Shown here one piece after another: positions 44,093-52,428 of a stretch of 64,000 nt of DNA. This DNA comes from Candidatus Koribacter versatilis Ellin345. GTDB taxonomy: Bacteria > Acidobacteriota > Terriglobia > Terriglobales > Acidobacteriaceae. Made by a program: the position numbers and the translations under genes. The notes below the pieces were generated by a model. That model was not told where the DNA came from. It saw only the letters and a program-made list of their open reading frames with translations, and ran no database searches. The DNA is taken from the NCBI RefSeq assembly GCF_000014005.1, contig NC_008009.1, positions 1,364,001 through 1,428,000 on the forward strand. Direction: 5' to 3'. The stretch's first letter is position 1. Every line of letters starts with the position of its first letter.

Positions 44093-45271
44093 ATGTCCGA
44101 AGCAACGCTGAAATCCGCTGGTCCAATGCCCCTGGTCGCCCTTACCGAAGATGAGGTCCTGTTCCGCGATAACGTGCGGCAGTTTGCCGACGAGGCGCTG
44201 CGTCCGCTGGTGAAGGAAATGGACGAGAAGGGTGTGTTCGAGCATTCGTTGATTGAGCAATTCCACCAGCTTGGGCTGATGGGGATCGAGGTGCCGGAGG
44301 AGTACGGCGGCGGCGGCGGAACGTTCTTCGAGGCGATTATCGCGGTAGAGGAGATGTCGCGGGTAGATGCGTCGGCGGGCGTGATTGTGGATGTGCAGAA
44401 CACGTTGGTGAACAACGCGCTACTGCGCTGGGGCAATGCCGACCAGAAGAAGCGCTACCTGCCGAAAATGTGCGCCGAGTGGGTTGGCGCTTATGCGCTG
44501 AGCGAAGCCGGTTCGGGTTCCGACGCCTTCGCGCTGACGACGCGCGCCGAGGACAAGGGCGATCATTATGTGATCAACGGGCGGAAGCTGTGGATCACCA
44601 ACGCTAAGGAAGCCGGCCTGTTCGTGCTGCTGGCGACCGTGGATCCGAGCGCGGGATACAAGGGCATTACGGCGTTTCTGGTGGAGAAGAGCTTTGAGGG
44701 CTTCACCGTCGGGAAGAAAGAAGACAAGCTGGGGATTCGTGCGTCGAGCACGTGCGAACTGATTCTCGAGGACTGCAAGGTGCCGAAGGAGAATGTGCTC
44801 GGTGAAGTGGGCAAGGGATACAAGATCGCCATCGAGACGCTCAATGAAGGTCGGATCGGGATCGGCGCGCAAATGCTTGGACTGGCGCGCGGGGCTTGGG
44901 AGCACGCCGCGAAATATGCGACCGAGCGCAAGCAGTTCGGACAAGCGCTGTCGTCGTTCCAGGGGATCCAGTTCCAGATCGCGCAGATGGCGACCGAGAT
45001 TGAGGCCGTCCGGATGATGGTGTACAACGCGGCGCGCATGAAGGATGCGGGGATGAACTTCGTGAAGGAAGCCGCGATGACGAAGTTGTTCGCATCGCAG
45101 GTGGCGGAGCGGGTGGCGTCGCTGAGCTTGGAGGTTTACGGCGGGTACGGCTTCACGAAGGACTATCCGGCGGAGAAGTACTTTCGTGATTCGAAGATCG
45201 GCAAGATCTACGAGGGGACGTCGAACATGCAGCTAATGACCATTGCGAAGATGGTGATGGGCGGCAAATAA
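44093..45271 (+). CDS. Acyl-CoA dehydrogenase
   Basis: The 392-residue flavoenzyme oxidises acyl-CoA to the 2-enoyl form in fatty-acid or branched-chain amino-acid breakdown. Features are the N-terminal helical start (LTEDEVLFRDNVRQFADEALRPL), the FAD region (GAYALSEAGSGSDAFAL), the middle beta domain (GIRASSTCELILEDCKVPKENVLGE), and the C-terminal catalytic Glu region (GGYGFTKDYPAEKYFRD, IYEGTSNMQL). The ATG at 44093 has a GGAG site 8 bases upstream and is where the family's homology starts. It is alone and diverges from the DUF1003 gene. Confidence 0.95.
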   Translation: MSEATLKSAGPMPLVALTEDEVLFRDNVRQFADEALRPLVKEMDEKGVFEHSLIEQFHQLGLMGIEVPEEYGGGGGTFFEAIIAVEEMSRVDASAGVIVDVQNTLVNNALLRWGNADQKKRYLPKMCAEWVGAYALSEAGSGSDAFALTTRAEDKGDHYVINGRKLWITNAKEAGLFVLLATVDPSAGYKGITAFLVEKSFEGFTVGKKEDKLGIRASSTCELILEDCKVPKENVLGEVGKGYKIAIETLNEGRIGIGAQMLGLARGAWEHAAKYATERKQFGQALSSFQGIQFQIAQMATEIEAVRMMVYNAARMKDAGMNFVKEAAMTKLFASQVAERVASLSLEVYGGYGFTKDYPAEKYFRDSKIGKIYEGTSNMQLMTIAKMVMGGK

Positions 45272-45355
45272 GCAGCGTTCCCACCACGGAAGTAACCGGA
45301 TTTTCGTTATTGCCGTAAGGCAAGTAGCTACTTGTACGGCGGGCGCGGGTGCACT

Positions 45356-46933
45356 ATGCTGCGCCTTACAAAGCAACAGCTTAAGCGAGGCCCCGTTTTG
45401 GCGCAGTCAGCAGAACAGATTGGGCAAGACCTTACCGCGGTCCATTCCTTTTACCTCTTCTTGCTGGAGAGCGCGCTGGCACACGAAGTGCCGGTGCCGC
45501 CGTCGATCGCGCACGACCGCGATGTGCTGCTTCGTTTTGTGTCGCTGCTGGACCTGGCAACAACGCCACAGATGATCCGCGATGGATTCAAGTCGGCCGA
45601 TCAGCGTGGGGCGGGGGAGGCCCTGCTGCGTTTCTTTGCGACCAAGTCGCGGCGTCGGCGGGAAGACCGCGACAAGGTGGATGTGATCGCGACCGCACTG
45701 TATCGGTTCCTGGTGCCTCCGGATGCGGGCGAACTCGCGGAAGATGCGGACTATCAGCGGACGTTGCAGTTCGAGGAAGAGTTGCGGCGGATTTATCGCA
45801 ACGTGGAGATTGAGGAGCCAGCGACGGAACACATGCAGTTGGTGCGCGAGTTCCAGTTCCTGCGCGATGAGGTCAACGACTTCCGGCACTTCGATGAACT
45901 GATTGATAGCGGCGTCATCCAGAAAGTGCGCGACATCAAGCAGACTCTGGATTCGTCGTTCCTGCACCCGAGCGTGCTAGCGCCATTGGCGTCGTACAAC
46001 GTGTTCTTTGGGCAGAGGTTTGATTTGCTGTTCAAGCGCGCGACGCAGGAAGTGAAGTCGTTCGCGCACAAGGTGCAAGCCGACGGCGGCAGCATCATGA
46101 GTCGCGTGGACGGCGATGTCATCGTGAAGCACCTCGCCGACGTGGACGAGGGGAAGATCCTGAACGAAGAGTACAGCCGTGCGCAGGAAAACCTGCGGCA
46201 TGTGTCGAAGCTGAAGAAGGCCGTGGACAACCGGCGCTTCGGCAAGGGCGCGCCTTTGAAAGGGGCGGTGCCGCAGCAGACGAATGTTCCGCGCGTGCCT
46301 CCGCCGACTGCGGTGCCTCAGCCAGAGATCACGGCAATTGCTGACTCAGTTGCGCCAGCGCCAAAAGGACAGGCGCAAGCCGCACCCGTGCCACAGCGGT
46401 CGCATCGGTTGGGGCCGGAGCCTCCGGCGTATTCGACGCCGCGGAGTTCGAGCAGCGTGGCGGAAGTCGAGTTGCAGAAATTGTCGGGCGTTCAGATGAC
46501 GATCCGGAGCTTCGTTCGAGCGGCTGATCCGACTGCCGCGCAAGTGGTGCCGCTGCCGAACGGAAACATCACGCTCACGGTATCGGAAGTTGAAGCGTTC
46601 CGCGCCGATTACGGAAATGAGAAAAGCTTCCGTGCCGATTTTGTTGCGGCGCTGATGCAGATGGCGGCGCTCGATGCACGTCTGCTGGCGGAGTGGCAGG
46701 AGTTCCAGAGGACACGCTACACGGCGTACAACTGGAAACCGCATGCCGATGCTCTCGCACATTTGCTGAACATGTCGCGAACCGTTTCCGAGCACGCCAT
46801 GCAACTGATGACGACGGCGCATCAGCGTGGATTGACCGACAAAGTCGCGGCGGTCACGGAGAGCATCGAGAAGGTGCGGATGCGAGCGCAAGCGGCGGCC
46901 GAAGCGTTGCAGTCGATCGGCACAGGCGAATAG
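45356..46933 (+). CDS. Cytoplasmic helical protein of unknown function
   Basis: The 525-residue protein is mostly helix in its first 315 residues (RLTKQQLKRGPVLAQSAEQIGQDL; VREFQFLRDEVNDFRHFDELI; LASYNVFFGQRFDLLF), then has a proline/alanine linker (about 320-385, PPPTAVPQPEITAIADSV region), and ends with a helical domain (GNITLTVSEVEAFRADYG; VTESIEKVRMRAQAAAEAL). I recognise no family. There is no signal peptide. The ATG at 45356 has no strong ribosome site. Being the gene just before tRNA-Thr, it is the nearest left neighbour of the island. Confidence 0.65.
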   Translation: MLRLTKQQLKRGPVLAQSAEQIGQDLTAVHSFYLFLLESALAHEVPVPPSIAHDRDVLLRFVSLLDLATTPQMIRDGFKSADQRGAGEALLRFFATKSRRRREDRDKVDVIATALYRFLVPPDAGELAEDADYQRTLQFEEELRRIYRNVEIEEPATEHMQLVREFQFLRDEVNDFRHFDELIDSGVIQKVRDIKQTLDSSFLHPSVLAPLASYNVFFGQRFDLLFKRATQEVKSFAHKVQADGGSIMSRVDGDVIVKHLADVDEGKILNEEYSRAQENLRHVSKLKKAVDNRRFGKGAPLKGAVPQQTNVPRVPPPTAVPQPEITAIADSVAPAPKGQAQAAPVPQRSHRLGPEPPAYSTPRSSSSVAEVELQKLSGVQMTIRSFVRAADPTAAQVVPLPNGNITLTVSEVEAFRADYGNEKSFRADFVAALMQMAALDARLLAEWQEFQRTRYTAYNWKPHADALAHLLNMSRTVSEHAMQLMTTAHQRGLTDKVAAVTESIEKVRMRAQAAAEALQSIGTGE

Positions 46934-47020
46934 CGAACGGGAATTCAAGCGCCGCGCAAGGTGATTCACAGGCGCGTCGGCTTTACGCAAACGCGCACTC
47001 ACATATAAAATCGAAGACAG

Positions 47021-47096
47021 GCCGACGTAGCTCAGTTGGTAGAGCAGCCGATTCGTAATCGGCAGGTCACCAGTTCAAGTCTGGTCGTCGGCTCCA
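47021..47096 (+). tRNA. tRNA-Thr (anticodon CGT)
   Basis: A complete cloverleaf: acceptor GCCGACG with CGTCGGC, D arm GCTCAGTTGGTAGAGC, anticodon stem GCCGA/TCGGC with loop TTCGTAA (anticodon CGT, reading ACG), T arm CCAGTTCAAGTCTGG, discriminator T, and an encoded CCA. The 3' part from 47060 on is the attachment site of the island, so the tRNA is rebuilt intact after integration. Confidence 0.97.
47060..47096. repeat. attL site (tRNA-Thr 3' end)
   Basis: The 37-base direct repeat starting CGGCAGGTCACC and ending GGCTCCA. It covers part of the anticodon stem, the T arm and the acceptor strand, the most usual target of tyrosine integrases. The match to attR is exact. Confidence 0.95.
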
Positions 47097-47108
47097 TTCC
47101 TCTTTTAA

Positions 47109-48473
47109 TCAAGCATTTGATTCGACAGCTTGGAGCGACTTGGTAACAGTTGGTAACAACTGGTCGGCTATTCGTTCCAGTGGCGCACGAAAGATTTCTG
47201 TCTCTGTGTGCTCGTAGACGTTCAAAGTGATTCCGACGTCGGAGTGACCCAAAATTCCCGAAACCACTTTCGGCGACGATCCACTTCGCAGCAATTGCGT
47301 TGCTTGCGTGTGCCTGAAGTCATGCCAGCCCGTGAGTCGAATTCCTAAGGCCTTCGCGGCTGGTCGCAAGTAACGCTTCAGAGCGTTGCCGGGATTAACT
47401 GGTGACCCTGCCCGCGAGTGAAAGATAAACTCCCCATCTCCCAACATTCTCATCCGAGAAATGAGAGCAGCCGGGATGGGCAGTTTTCGATTCGAACTTG
47501 CTGTCTTTGTAGAGTCTGCTTTGCCGTCATAAATGGTGCGCGACACATGCAGAATGTCGCCGTCGAAGTCAGACCACTTGATTCCAATTGCCTCCCCAAT
47601 CCGAAGGCCTGTCACCGCAAGAAGGAGAACGAGCGTTCTGTAAGGCTCTTCCAACTTGTCGGCAATCGCGGTAACTTGCTCCGTCATGAGAATAGAGCGT
47701 TGTATTTCGCCCTTTTCAACATGCGGTAGCGGTACCTTTGAACAGGGATTCTTTTCCAGCCAAGCGCAGTTCACCGCCCACGTCAGAATTCTGCCAAGCG
47801 AAACCCGCATCCCTCGAAGTGTGTTGCGAGAATATTTCCCCGCCTGACTTGCGAGAAACGTCTGCACGTCTTCGCGAGTGATGCTTCCAATTTCGCGTTG
47901 ACCGAACGTGGGAAGAATGTGGCATCGCAAAATCTTCTGATAGTACCCAGCAGTGTTTCGCTTGATCGTCGGAAGTTCTGCGTTCTCCCATCGCCTGTGT
48001 AGCTCCGAAACCGTCATGGCAGTCTTGGGTTTGTGAGAGGCGATATTTTCCTGCAATCGGATCACAGCGGAGGCCCTCGAAGGCAACTCCGCAATCGTGC
48101 CAAGTCGGATGTTGCGAGTACGTCGAACAATGCCCCCGCCCGGCGTGAGCAAGTCCTCTCGGAAACGACCGTACCACACCTTCAATTTGGTGCCCCTTTT
48201 GTAAACATGTCCGTTCTGATAACGCTGAATTTGCATCGGTGCTCTTCTTTCTCCCGATGAGTTCAGCGGTTTCCCGTGCGCCATTCTGCCTGAAAAGTTT
48301 CGTTGCAGCAACGCAGGATCGAATCGAACGAGTCTGCCGACTGTTACCGATGGCAATTCAGCCTGATGCCTTCGCACCCAGCTTTCTGAAACGTTGAGGA
48401 ATGAGGCTGCCTGATACGTGTCAAGCAACGCGCCATTCGATCTTGGAACTACCTCCACAATTGAATTGTTCAA
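47109..48473 (-). CDS. Tyrosine-type site-specific integrase with N-terminal excisionase-like HTH
   Basis: The 454-residue recombinase integrates the island. Residues 10-60 form a MerR/excisionase-like HTH (LLDTYQAASFLNVSESWVRR; VGRLVRFDP) fused in front, which is unusual and may combine directionality control with catalysis. A SAM-like core-binding domain (MTVSELHRRWENAEL ... NTAGYYQKIL) and a catalytic domain follow, with the tetrad R in TGLRIGEA, H-x-x-R in WHDFRHT, G-H in LGHSDVG and the nucleophile Tyr in NVYEHTE. It lies 12 bases from attL, as expected. The ATG at 48473 fits. Confidence 0.93.
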   Translation of the reverse strand: MNNSIVEVVPRSNGALLDTYQAASFLNVSESWVRRHQAELPSVTVGRLVRFDPALLQRNFSGRMAHGKPLNSSGERRAPMQIQRYQNGHVYKRGTKLKVWYGRFREDLLTPGGGIVRRTRNIRLGTIAELPSRASAVIRLQENIASHKPKTAMTVSELHRRWENAELPTIKRNTAGYYQKILRCHILPTFGQREIGSITREDVQTFLASQAGKYSRNTLRGMRVSLGRILTWAVNCAWLEKNPCSKVPLPHVEKGEIQRSILMTEQVTAIADKLEEPYRTLVLLLAVTGLRIGEAIGIKWSDFDGDILHVSRTIYDGKADSTKTASSNRKLPIPAALISRMRMLGDGEFIFHSRAGSPVNPGNALKRYLRPAAKALGIRLTGWHDFRHTQATQLLRSGSSPKVVSGILGHSDVGITLNVYEHTETEIFRAPLERIADQLLPTVTKSLQAVESNA

Positions 48474-48576
48474 ACATAACCACTAGTGCCCCAGAGGGCT
48501 GCTGCTGCACATCTGCCGAGCATTGCTCAGTCATACTTGCAGCAGCGATGCAGAGGATACGCGCCTCTGCTCGCGG

Positions 48577-49620
48577 TTATTGCACTACGGCGTCGGGTTG
48601 CTCGCACACTGGGGCAGGCTGCGCAAGACGCTCGAAACCAATGAAGTATTTGAAAGCATCGCCGGGTTTGCCTGTGCCTTCGCGTCTGAGCATCCCCTCT
48701 TTATCGCGCAAAACTACCGTGACCTTTTGTTTGCTGATTTCGAGGCTGCCAACGATATCCATTTGAGTACAGCCAGGATTTTTCGAGACGAATTCGAGCA
48801 GTCGTAAGACTGTCTGCTCGTGCTTTTCGGACTGATCCTGTGCTTTGAGGAATGACACTTTCTCCCCAAGCCGCAACTCTTTCGATTCGGGGTCAAGTTC
48901 GATAATGGTTGCGGGCATTTCGCCCCAGTACGGGTCACGCTGCGATTGATCGCTCTGGATCATGTGACAGCCCGTTTTCTTGTCGCACGTCAGTGCAATC
49001 ATGGTTGTACAGCTTGCCCTGATCGCGCTGGAACCAAGTGCGTTATCGAAAGGATCGTTTGGATTGTCACCTTTTCGAGAATGGTGAAGGGTTAACAGAT
49101 GGCCCCGAAATCCGGCTTTCCGCAAAGTGTCCTGCAAACCATTTATGGCATCGAGGACGTTGTTGTATCCGTTGACATCTCCAACATTCAGGAACTGAAA
49201 CAGAAGATCAATCACGATGAGGTCGGGGTCGAATGACCGCACTCGGTCAGCCAGCCAAGAGAGCCAGTCTCCGTGCTTCTCTGGAAGATCAGCGGCGGTG
49301 CAAAGCATTAAACGCTCCGCATCCTTCTCTGTGACCCCCAGTGCCCGGAAATCTGCAGCAACGTCGTATGCCTGATCTTTACGATCGAGATGCAGATACA
49401 AGACACGGCCTTCTCCTTTGGGAATGTTTACCTGTCTTCCCAAGAGGCTCTGTCCAGTGATTACGGCTGCTGCGATATTCCGAGCGAGAACCGATTTGCC
49501 AGCCTTCGGTTTGCCGACGATGGTGGTATGTGATTGTTTATCCAGAAGCCCCTCGATCAACCAAGGAACATTCGGACGCGTTGAATGGAACCAATCGGCT
49601 CCTGAAACTACATTGTTCAT
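48577..49620 (-). CDS. RepA-like AAA ATPase (DnaB/RecA-type helicase fold)
   Basis: The 347-residue protein has Walker A (VGKPKAGKSVLARNIAAAV), Walker B-like (DPDLIVIDLLFQFLN), and a DnaB/RepA-like hexameric ATPase plan (VLYLHLDRKDQAYDVAADFRALG; HLLTLHHSRKGDNPNDPFD). The C-terminal part (KHEQTVLRLLEFVSKNPGCTQMDI; KVTVVLRDKEGML) is a winged-helix domain. Such proteins are replication helicases or plasmid partners in integrative elements. It is the second island gene; upstream is an AT-rich, repeat-bearing region (49621-49866) that looks like an origin. AGGAGG lies 4 bases before the ATG. Confidence 0.85.
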   Translation of the reverse strand: MNNVVSGADWFHSTRPNVPWLIEGLLDKQSHTTIVGKPKAGKSVLARNIAAAVITGQSLLGRQVNIPKGEGRVLYLHLDRKDQAYDVAADFRALGVTEKDAERLMLCTAADLPEKHGDWLSWLADRVRSFDPDLIVIDLLFQFLNVGDVNGYNNVLDAINGLQDTLRKAGFRGHLLTLHHSRKGDNPNDPFDNALGSSAIRASCTTMIALTCDKKTGCHMIQSDQSQRDPYWGEMPATIIELDPESKELRLGEKVSFLKAQDQSEKHEQTVLRLLEFVSKNPGCTQMDIVGSLEISKQKVTVVLRDKEGMLRREGTGKPGDAFKYFIGFERLAQPAPVCEQPDAVVQ

Positions 49621-49655
49621 TTTCCTCCTATTTTGAATTGCAGCATTTCGCCAAT

Positions 49656-49670
49656 GCGTATCGAATACGC
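49656..49670. promoter_or_regulatory. 15-base palindrome, site 1 of 3
   Basis: GCGTAT-CGA-ATACGC, 36 bases upstream of the RepA-like start. Sites 2 and 3 share the half-site GCGTAT. A half-site occurs at 50005. The spacing and sequence fit a dimeric repressor such as the island's XRE protein. Confidence 0.6.
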
Positions 49671-49758
49671 GGCACTGCTGTTTTCCGCGCTGACATCTGC
49701 TCAGAAAGTCAGTTGTGCTCAACGCGGAGTTCCTGTGCTCTCTCACACAGAAAACCGA

Positions 49759-49866
49759 AAAACTAAAACAGACATGTCTCAGCTTTAGTTTTAGGAATTT
49801 AGTTTTTATATATATATCCGTAGGACTGTTTCAGTTTTACTGTTCTGAGAGTGGCTTAGTTTTTAG
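49759..49866. repeat. Iteron-like TT-AGTTTT repeats in an AT-rich block
   Basis: AAACTAAAA is at 49761-49769 (inverted copy), TTTAGTTTT at 49784-49792, TTTAGTTTTT at 49798-49807, TTTCAGTTTTA at 49829-49839 and CTTAGTTTTTAG at 49855-49866. Between them is a TATATATATAT run. This is the typical look of a plasmid-type origin beside a RepA-like gene. Gap 49621-50471 holds no gene. Confidence 0.6.
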
Positions 49867-50100
49867 AAGCTAAGGTCTCAGAAAGGCGAACGACAAGAAT
49901 CTCGTTAGGGAACAAGTCGCTCCCAAGAAGATGTCAGCGCCGGAAACAGCGGATATTTAAAGGGTTGTCTTTCTTACTAGCCCCGTCATTACGGGTTAAG
50001 GAAGGCGTATTGCGTCAGACCGTCACCGATGCTTGAACTACCGCCAACTAAGACATACAATACCACATAACCGCTAGTCTGTCAAGAGTTTAGCTGGAAA

Positions 50101-50115
50101 GCGTATTGTGTACGC
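50101..50115. promoter_or_regulatory. 15-base palindrome, site 2 of 3
   Basis: GCGTAT-TGT-GTACGC. Differs from site 1 only in the spacer and one arm base. It lies in the gap between the RepA-like gene and the gene at 50472, about 430 bases upstream of the RepA start. Confidence 0.6.
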
Positions 50116-50444
50116 CTATCTGCCTGTTGTAAAGCGAGGATGTTAGATAGGGTGTTGGGTAGGATGATAACAAGTGAAAAGTTATCTAAGTCGCTGTCTG
50201 GCCTGTAGATCGCTCAAGACGCCCCCTCCGAACTGCACGTATTCGAAATTTCGGGGAGTTAGCGCCCATAGCGTAGCTTTCCGCCCTCCTGAATTCATCC
50301 CAGAATCGCTTGTGGCGAAAATGACGTGTCTCAGGTCGTCGGGACTCCCGGAGATTCGTCTTGAGGCAATAACGTGCGATTACCGGGCATCTCATGAGAC
50401 CAAACGAACCTGCAATGGGAACCGGAATCGGCATCCACAGTAAT

Positions 50445-50459
50445 GCGTATCGTGTACGA
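50445..50459. promoter_or_regulatory. 15-base palindrome, site 3 of 3
   Basis: GCGTAT-CGT-GTACGA, 13 bases after the stop of the gene at 50472-50747. Together the three sites cover the island's main control gap. Confidence 0.55.
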
Positions 50460-50471
50460 AAGGGCCGATGC

Positions 50472-50747
50472 CTACCTCACGATATGAAAACTGCTTCCAA
50501 GGTTCTTCACATTGAAGAATTCCGAATCCTCGCCTTCGGTGATGAGCGTATATGACTCCTTGTCGAGGCGGGTGTTGTTTAGCGGATTGAGTTTCGTCAC
50601 GGCATACTCGACTTCATGAACCGGGGGAAATCCCGACCTGATCTGCCGCAAGGATGTGTGAATGTGAATCTCGTACTCGACGTTGCAGACAATATCCTGA
50701 GTACTTCGATCAAGCAGCCTTCCTCGACCGGATAATGTTTCGTGCAC
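50472..50747 (-). CDS. Small island protein, unknown
   Basis: The 91-residue protein has no signal peptide or membrane segment. Its middle (VCNVEYEIHIHTSLRQIRSGF) and C-terminal part (LITEGEDSEFFNVKNLGSSF) look like a small beta-rich cytoplasmic domain. The start is a GTG at 50747 with an AGGAGG site 4 bases away, one of the strongest ribosome sites in the island. It lies between the gene at 50833 and the control gap, on the same strand as the RepA-like gene. No family recognised. Confidence 0.6.
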   Translation of the reverse strand: MHETLSGRGRLLDRSTQDIVCNVEYEIHIHTSLRQIRSGFPPVHEVEYAVTKLNPLNNTRLDKESYTLITEGEDSEFFNVKNLGSSFHIVR

Positions 50748-50832
50748 ACGACCTCCTAAAACGCATACGTGGAAACGAGCGAATTATGCGCCGTCTCCGA
50801 ACGCAATCGCCCCACGCGGGAAATAACACCCT

Positions 50833-51483
50833 CTATTGTTTTCTTGGCAGACCAGTCGCATTGATGATCTTCGCGTGCTGTTCGATTGTCGATTTACGTC
50901 TCGAAATTTCGCTTCTGGCACTCTGGACTAAGCCGTCAGAATTCGAGAAGTCAGTTTGAAGCCATCCCAAATGCATTTTAATTTCGCGCACTGCTCTTTC
51001 AATCTGACTACTGATATTCGGGTCGGCGTCCGTAAGCTGATAGATAAGCAATATCTCGCTTCGTCCTGAATCTATCTCGGCTAAAACGCCTCCTTGGTGC
51101 GTCGAAGGTTGTACATCAAGCATGGCAGGGTCGCCCGTGAACGGGATGTGAACCGTGATCTCGGTTGCCTCCACCCAAGTTGGCCGTGAGTCATCAAACA
51201 CCAGCCTGTTTGGCAAAGTCCGTGCATCAACTTTGATCAGGCGATCCGTTTGGAACATTTCGCCTTCTTCTAACTTAGGCATCGCAATCGCGAGAGAATT
51301 CACGATTTCGGACGCAAGCGTTGCTTCATCCTCGGCTAAGCGTTCTGGGGGAAGCACTTGAACTAATTCTCGGGCACGCTGTTGACGCCCTTGTTGTACC
51401 GAGAATGCAGCATATTTACTAAACAAACGATGTAGAGCCATGAGCGGTTTCCCCTTGCGCGGATTGGACTTAATCGTTGACAT
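50833..51483 (-). CDS. Island protein of unknown function, divergent from the putative membrane gene
   Basis: The 216-residue protein has helical ends (RLFSKYAAFSVQQGRQQRARE; IERAVREIKMHLGWLQ) around a central beta region (WVEATEITVHIPFTGDPAMLD; EILLIYQLTDADPN). There is no catalytic motif I recognise. The start may be the ATG at 51483 or 51441; AAGGGG 9 bases before 51441 is the better ribosome site. It is divergent from the gene at 51548 with 64 bases between them, so the two probably share a control region. Confidence 0.55.
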   Translation of the reverse strand: MSTIKSNPRKGKPLMALHRLFSKYAAFSVQQGRQQRARELVQVLPPERLAEDEATLASEIVNSLAIAMPKLEEGEMFQTDRLIKVDARTLPNRLVFDDSRPTWVEATEITVHIPFTGDPAMLDVQPSTHQGGVLAEIDSGRSEILLIYQLTDADPNISSQIERAVREIKMHLGWLQTDFSNSDGLVQSARSEISRRKSTIEQHAKIINATGLPRKQ

Positions 51484-51547
51484 ACTACCCTGTTTGGCAC
51501 TGAAATCAACCAACTAGCCGTAAACTCCTGTATTCACGAGGTGGAAT

Positions 51548-52390
51548 GTGCAAGACCCTGACGTAATCGGGCCCGTAGGAACCGGGGCGGAGATCGAGGT
51601 ATCACAAAACGCGCTGGCGCAGAAGTTAGGGAGTGGCAGGAACAAAAAATACGTTCGATTTGCCGTGGCCGCTCTAAGCGCTATACCGTGGATTGGCGGG
51701 GTGATCGGAGCTTCCGCGAGCTTTAGTGCCGAGCACGACCAAGAACAAGTCAACGACTTGCACAGGCTTTGGCTCCAGGAGCATCAGAGCCGTGTACTCC
51801 AGCTCGGCGAGACACTGAACGACATCTTCGAGCGGCTGGAATCGTTCGGCGACGAGATTCAGGAGCGCGTTGAGTCTCCGGGATTCTTAGCTCTTGTGAA
51901 GCAGTGCTTTCGCGAATGGGATGAAGCCGAGACCGATGATAAGAGAGAAATGCTCAAGAAGTTAATTACCAATGCCGCCGCCATCACGCTGTGTCCAGAT
52001 GACTTGATACGTCTTTTTCTTAACTGGATCGAACTCTACCATGAAGCTCATTTCGCGGTGATAAAGGAAATCTACCGCCATCCCGGAGTGACGCGTGGCC
52101 AAATTTGGGACACCATTAATCGCGTTCGTCCAAGAGAAGATTCGGCAGAAGCTGACCTTTATCGATTCCTGATTAGGGATTTGAGCACCGGGGGAGTCAT
52201 TCGACAACAGCGGGAAACCGACGGCTCGGGGCAGTTCCTAAAGAAGGATCGGCCCCATGTTGCTAGAGGGATGGGAGCAAAGGTGATGACGTCTGCTTGG
52301 GACGAGATAGATCCGTATGAGCTAACAAAGCTCGGGAAACAGTTCGTACATTATGTGATGGAAGATGTTGCGCCGCAGCTAGGCGGTTAA
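51548..52390 (+). CDS. Island protein with glycine-rich hydrophobic segment, possible pore-type effector
   Basis: The 280-residue protein has one short glycine- and alanine-rich hydrophobic segment (FAVAALSAIPWIGGVIGASASF, residues about 37-58, given here by character). Charged helices follow (EQVNDLHRLWLQEHQSRVLQLGET; AETDDKREMLKKLITNAA) and a winged-helix-like C-terminal part (HPGVTRGQIWDTINRVRPRED; YRFLIRDLSTGGVIRQQ). The glycine zipper and a downstream sensing domain recall membrane-acting defence proteins, but the family is not recognised. The start is GTG at 51548 with GAGGTGG 5 bases upstream. It is the only plus-strand gene in this half of the island apart from 55988. Confidence 0.6.
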   Translation: MQDPDVIGPVGTGAEIEVSQNALAQKLGSGRNKKYVRFAVAALSAIPWIGGVIGASASFSAEHDQEQVNDLHRLWLQEHQSRVLQLGETLNDIFERLESFGDEIQERVESPGFLALVKQCFREWDEAETDDKREMLKKLITNAAAITLCPDDLIRLFLNWIELYHEAHFAVIKEIYRHPGVTRGQIWDTINRVRPREDSAEADLYRFLIRDLSTGGVIRQQRETDGSGQFLKKDRPHVARGMGAKVMTSAWDEIDPYELTKLGKQFVHYVMEDVAPQLGG

Positions 52391-52428
52391 TTTCGCGATG
52401 CATCTTGCTATAAAAAGAGGCATATGCC

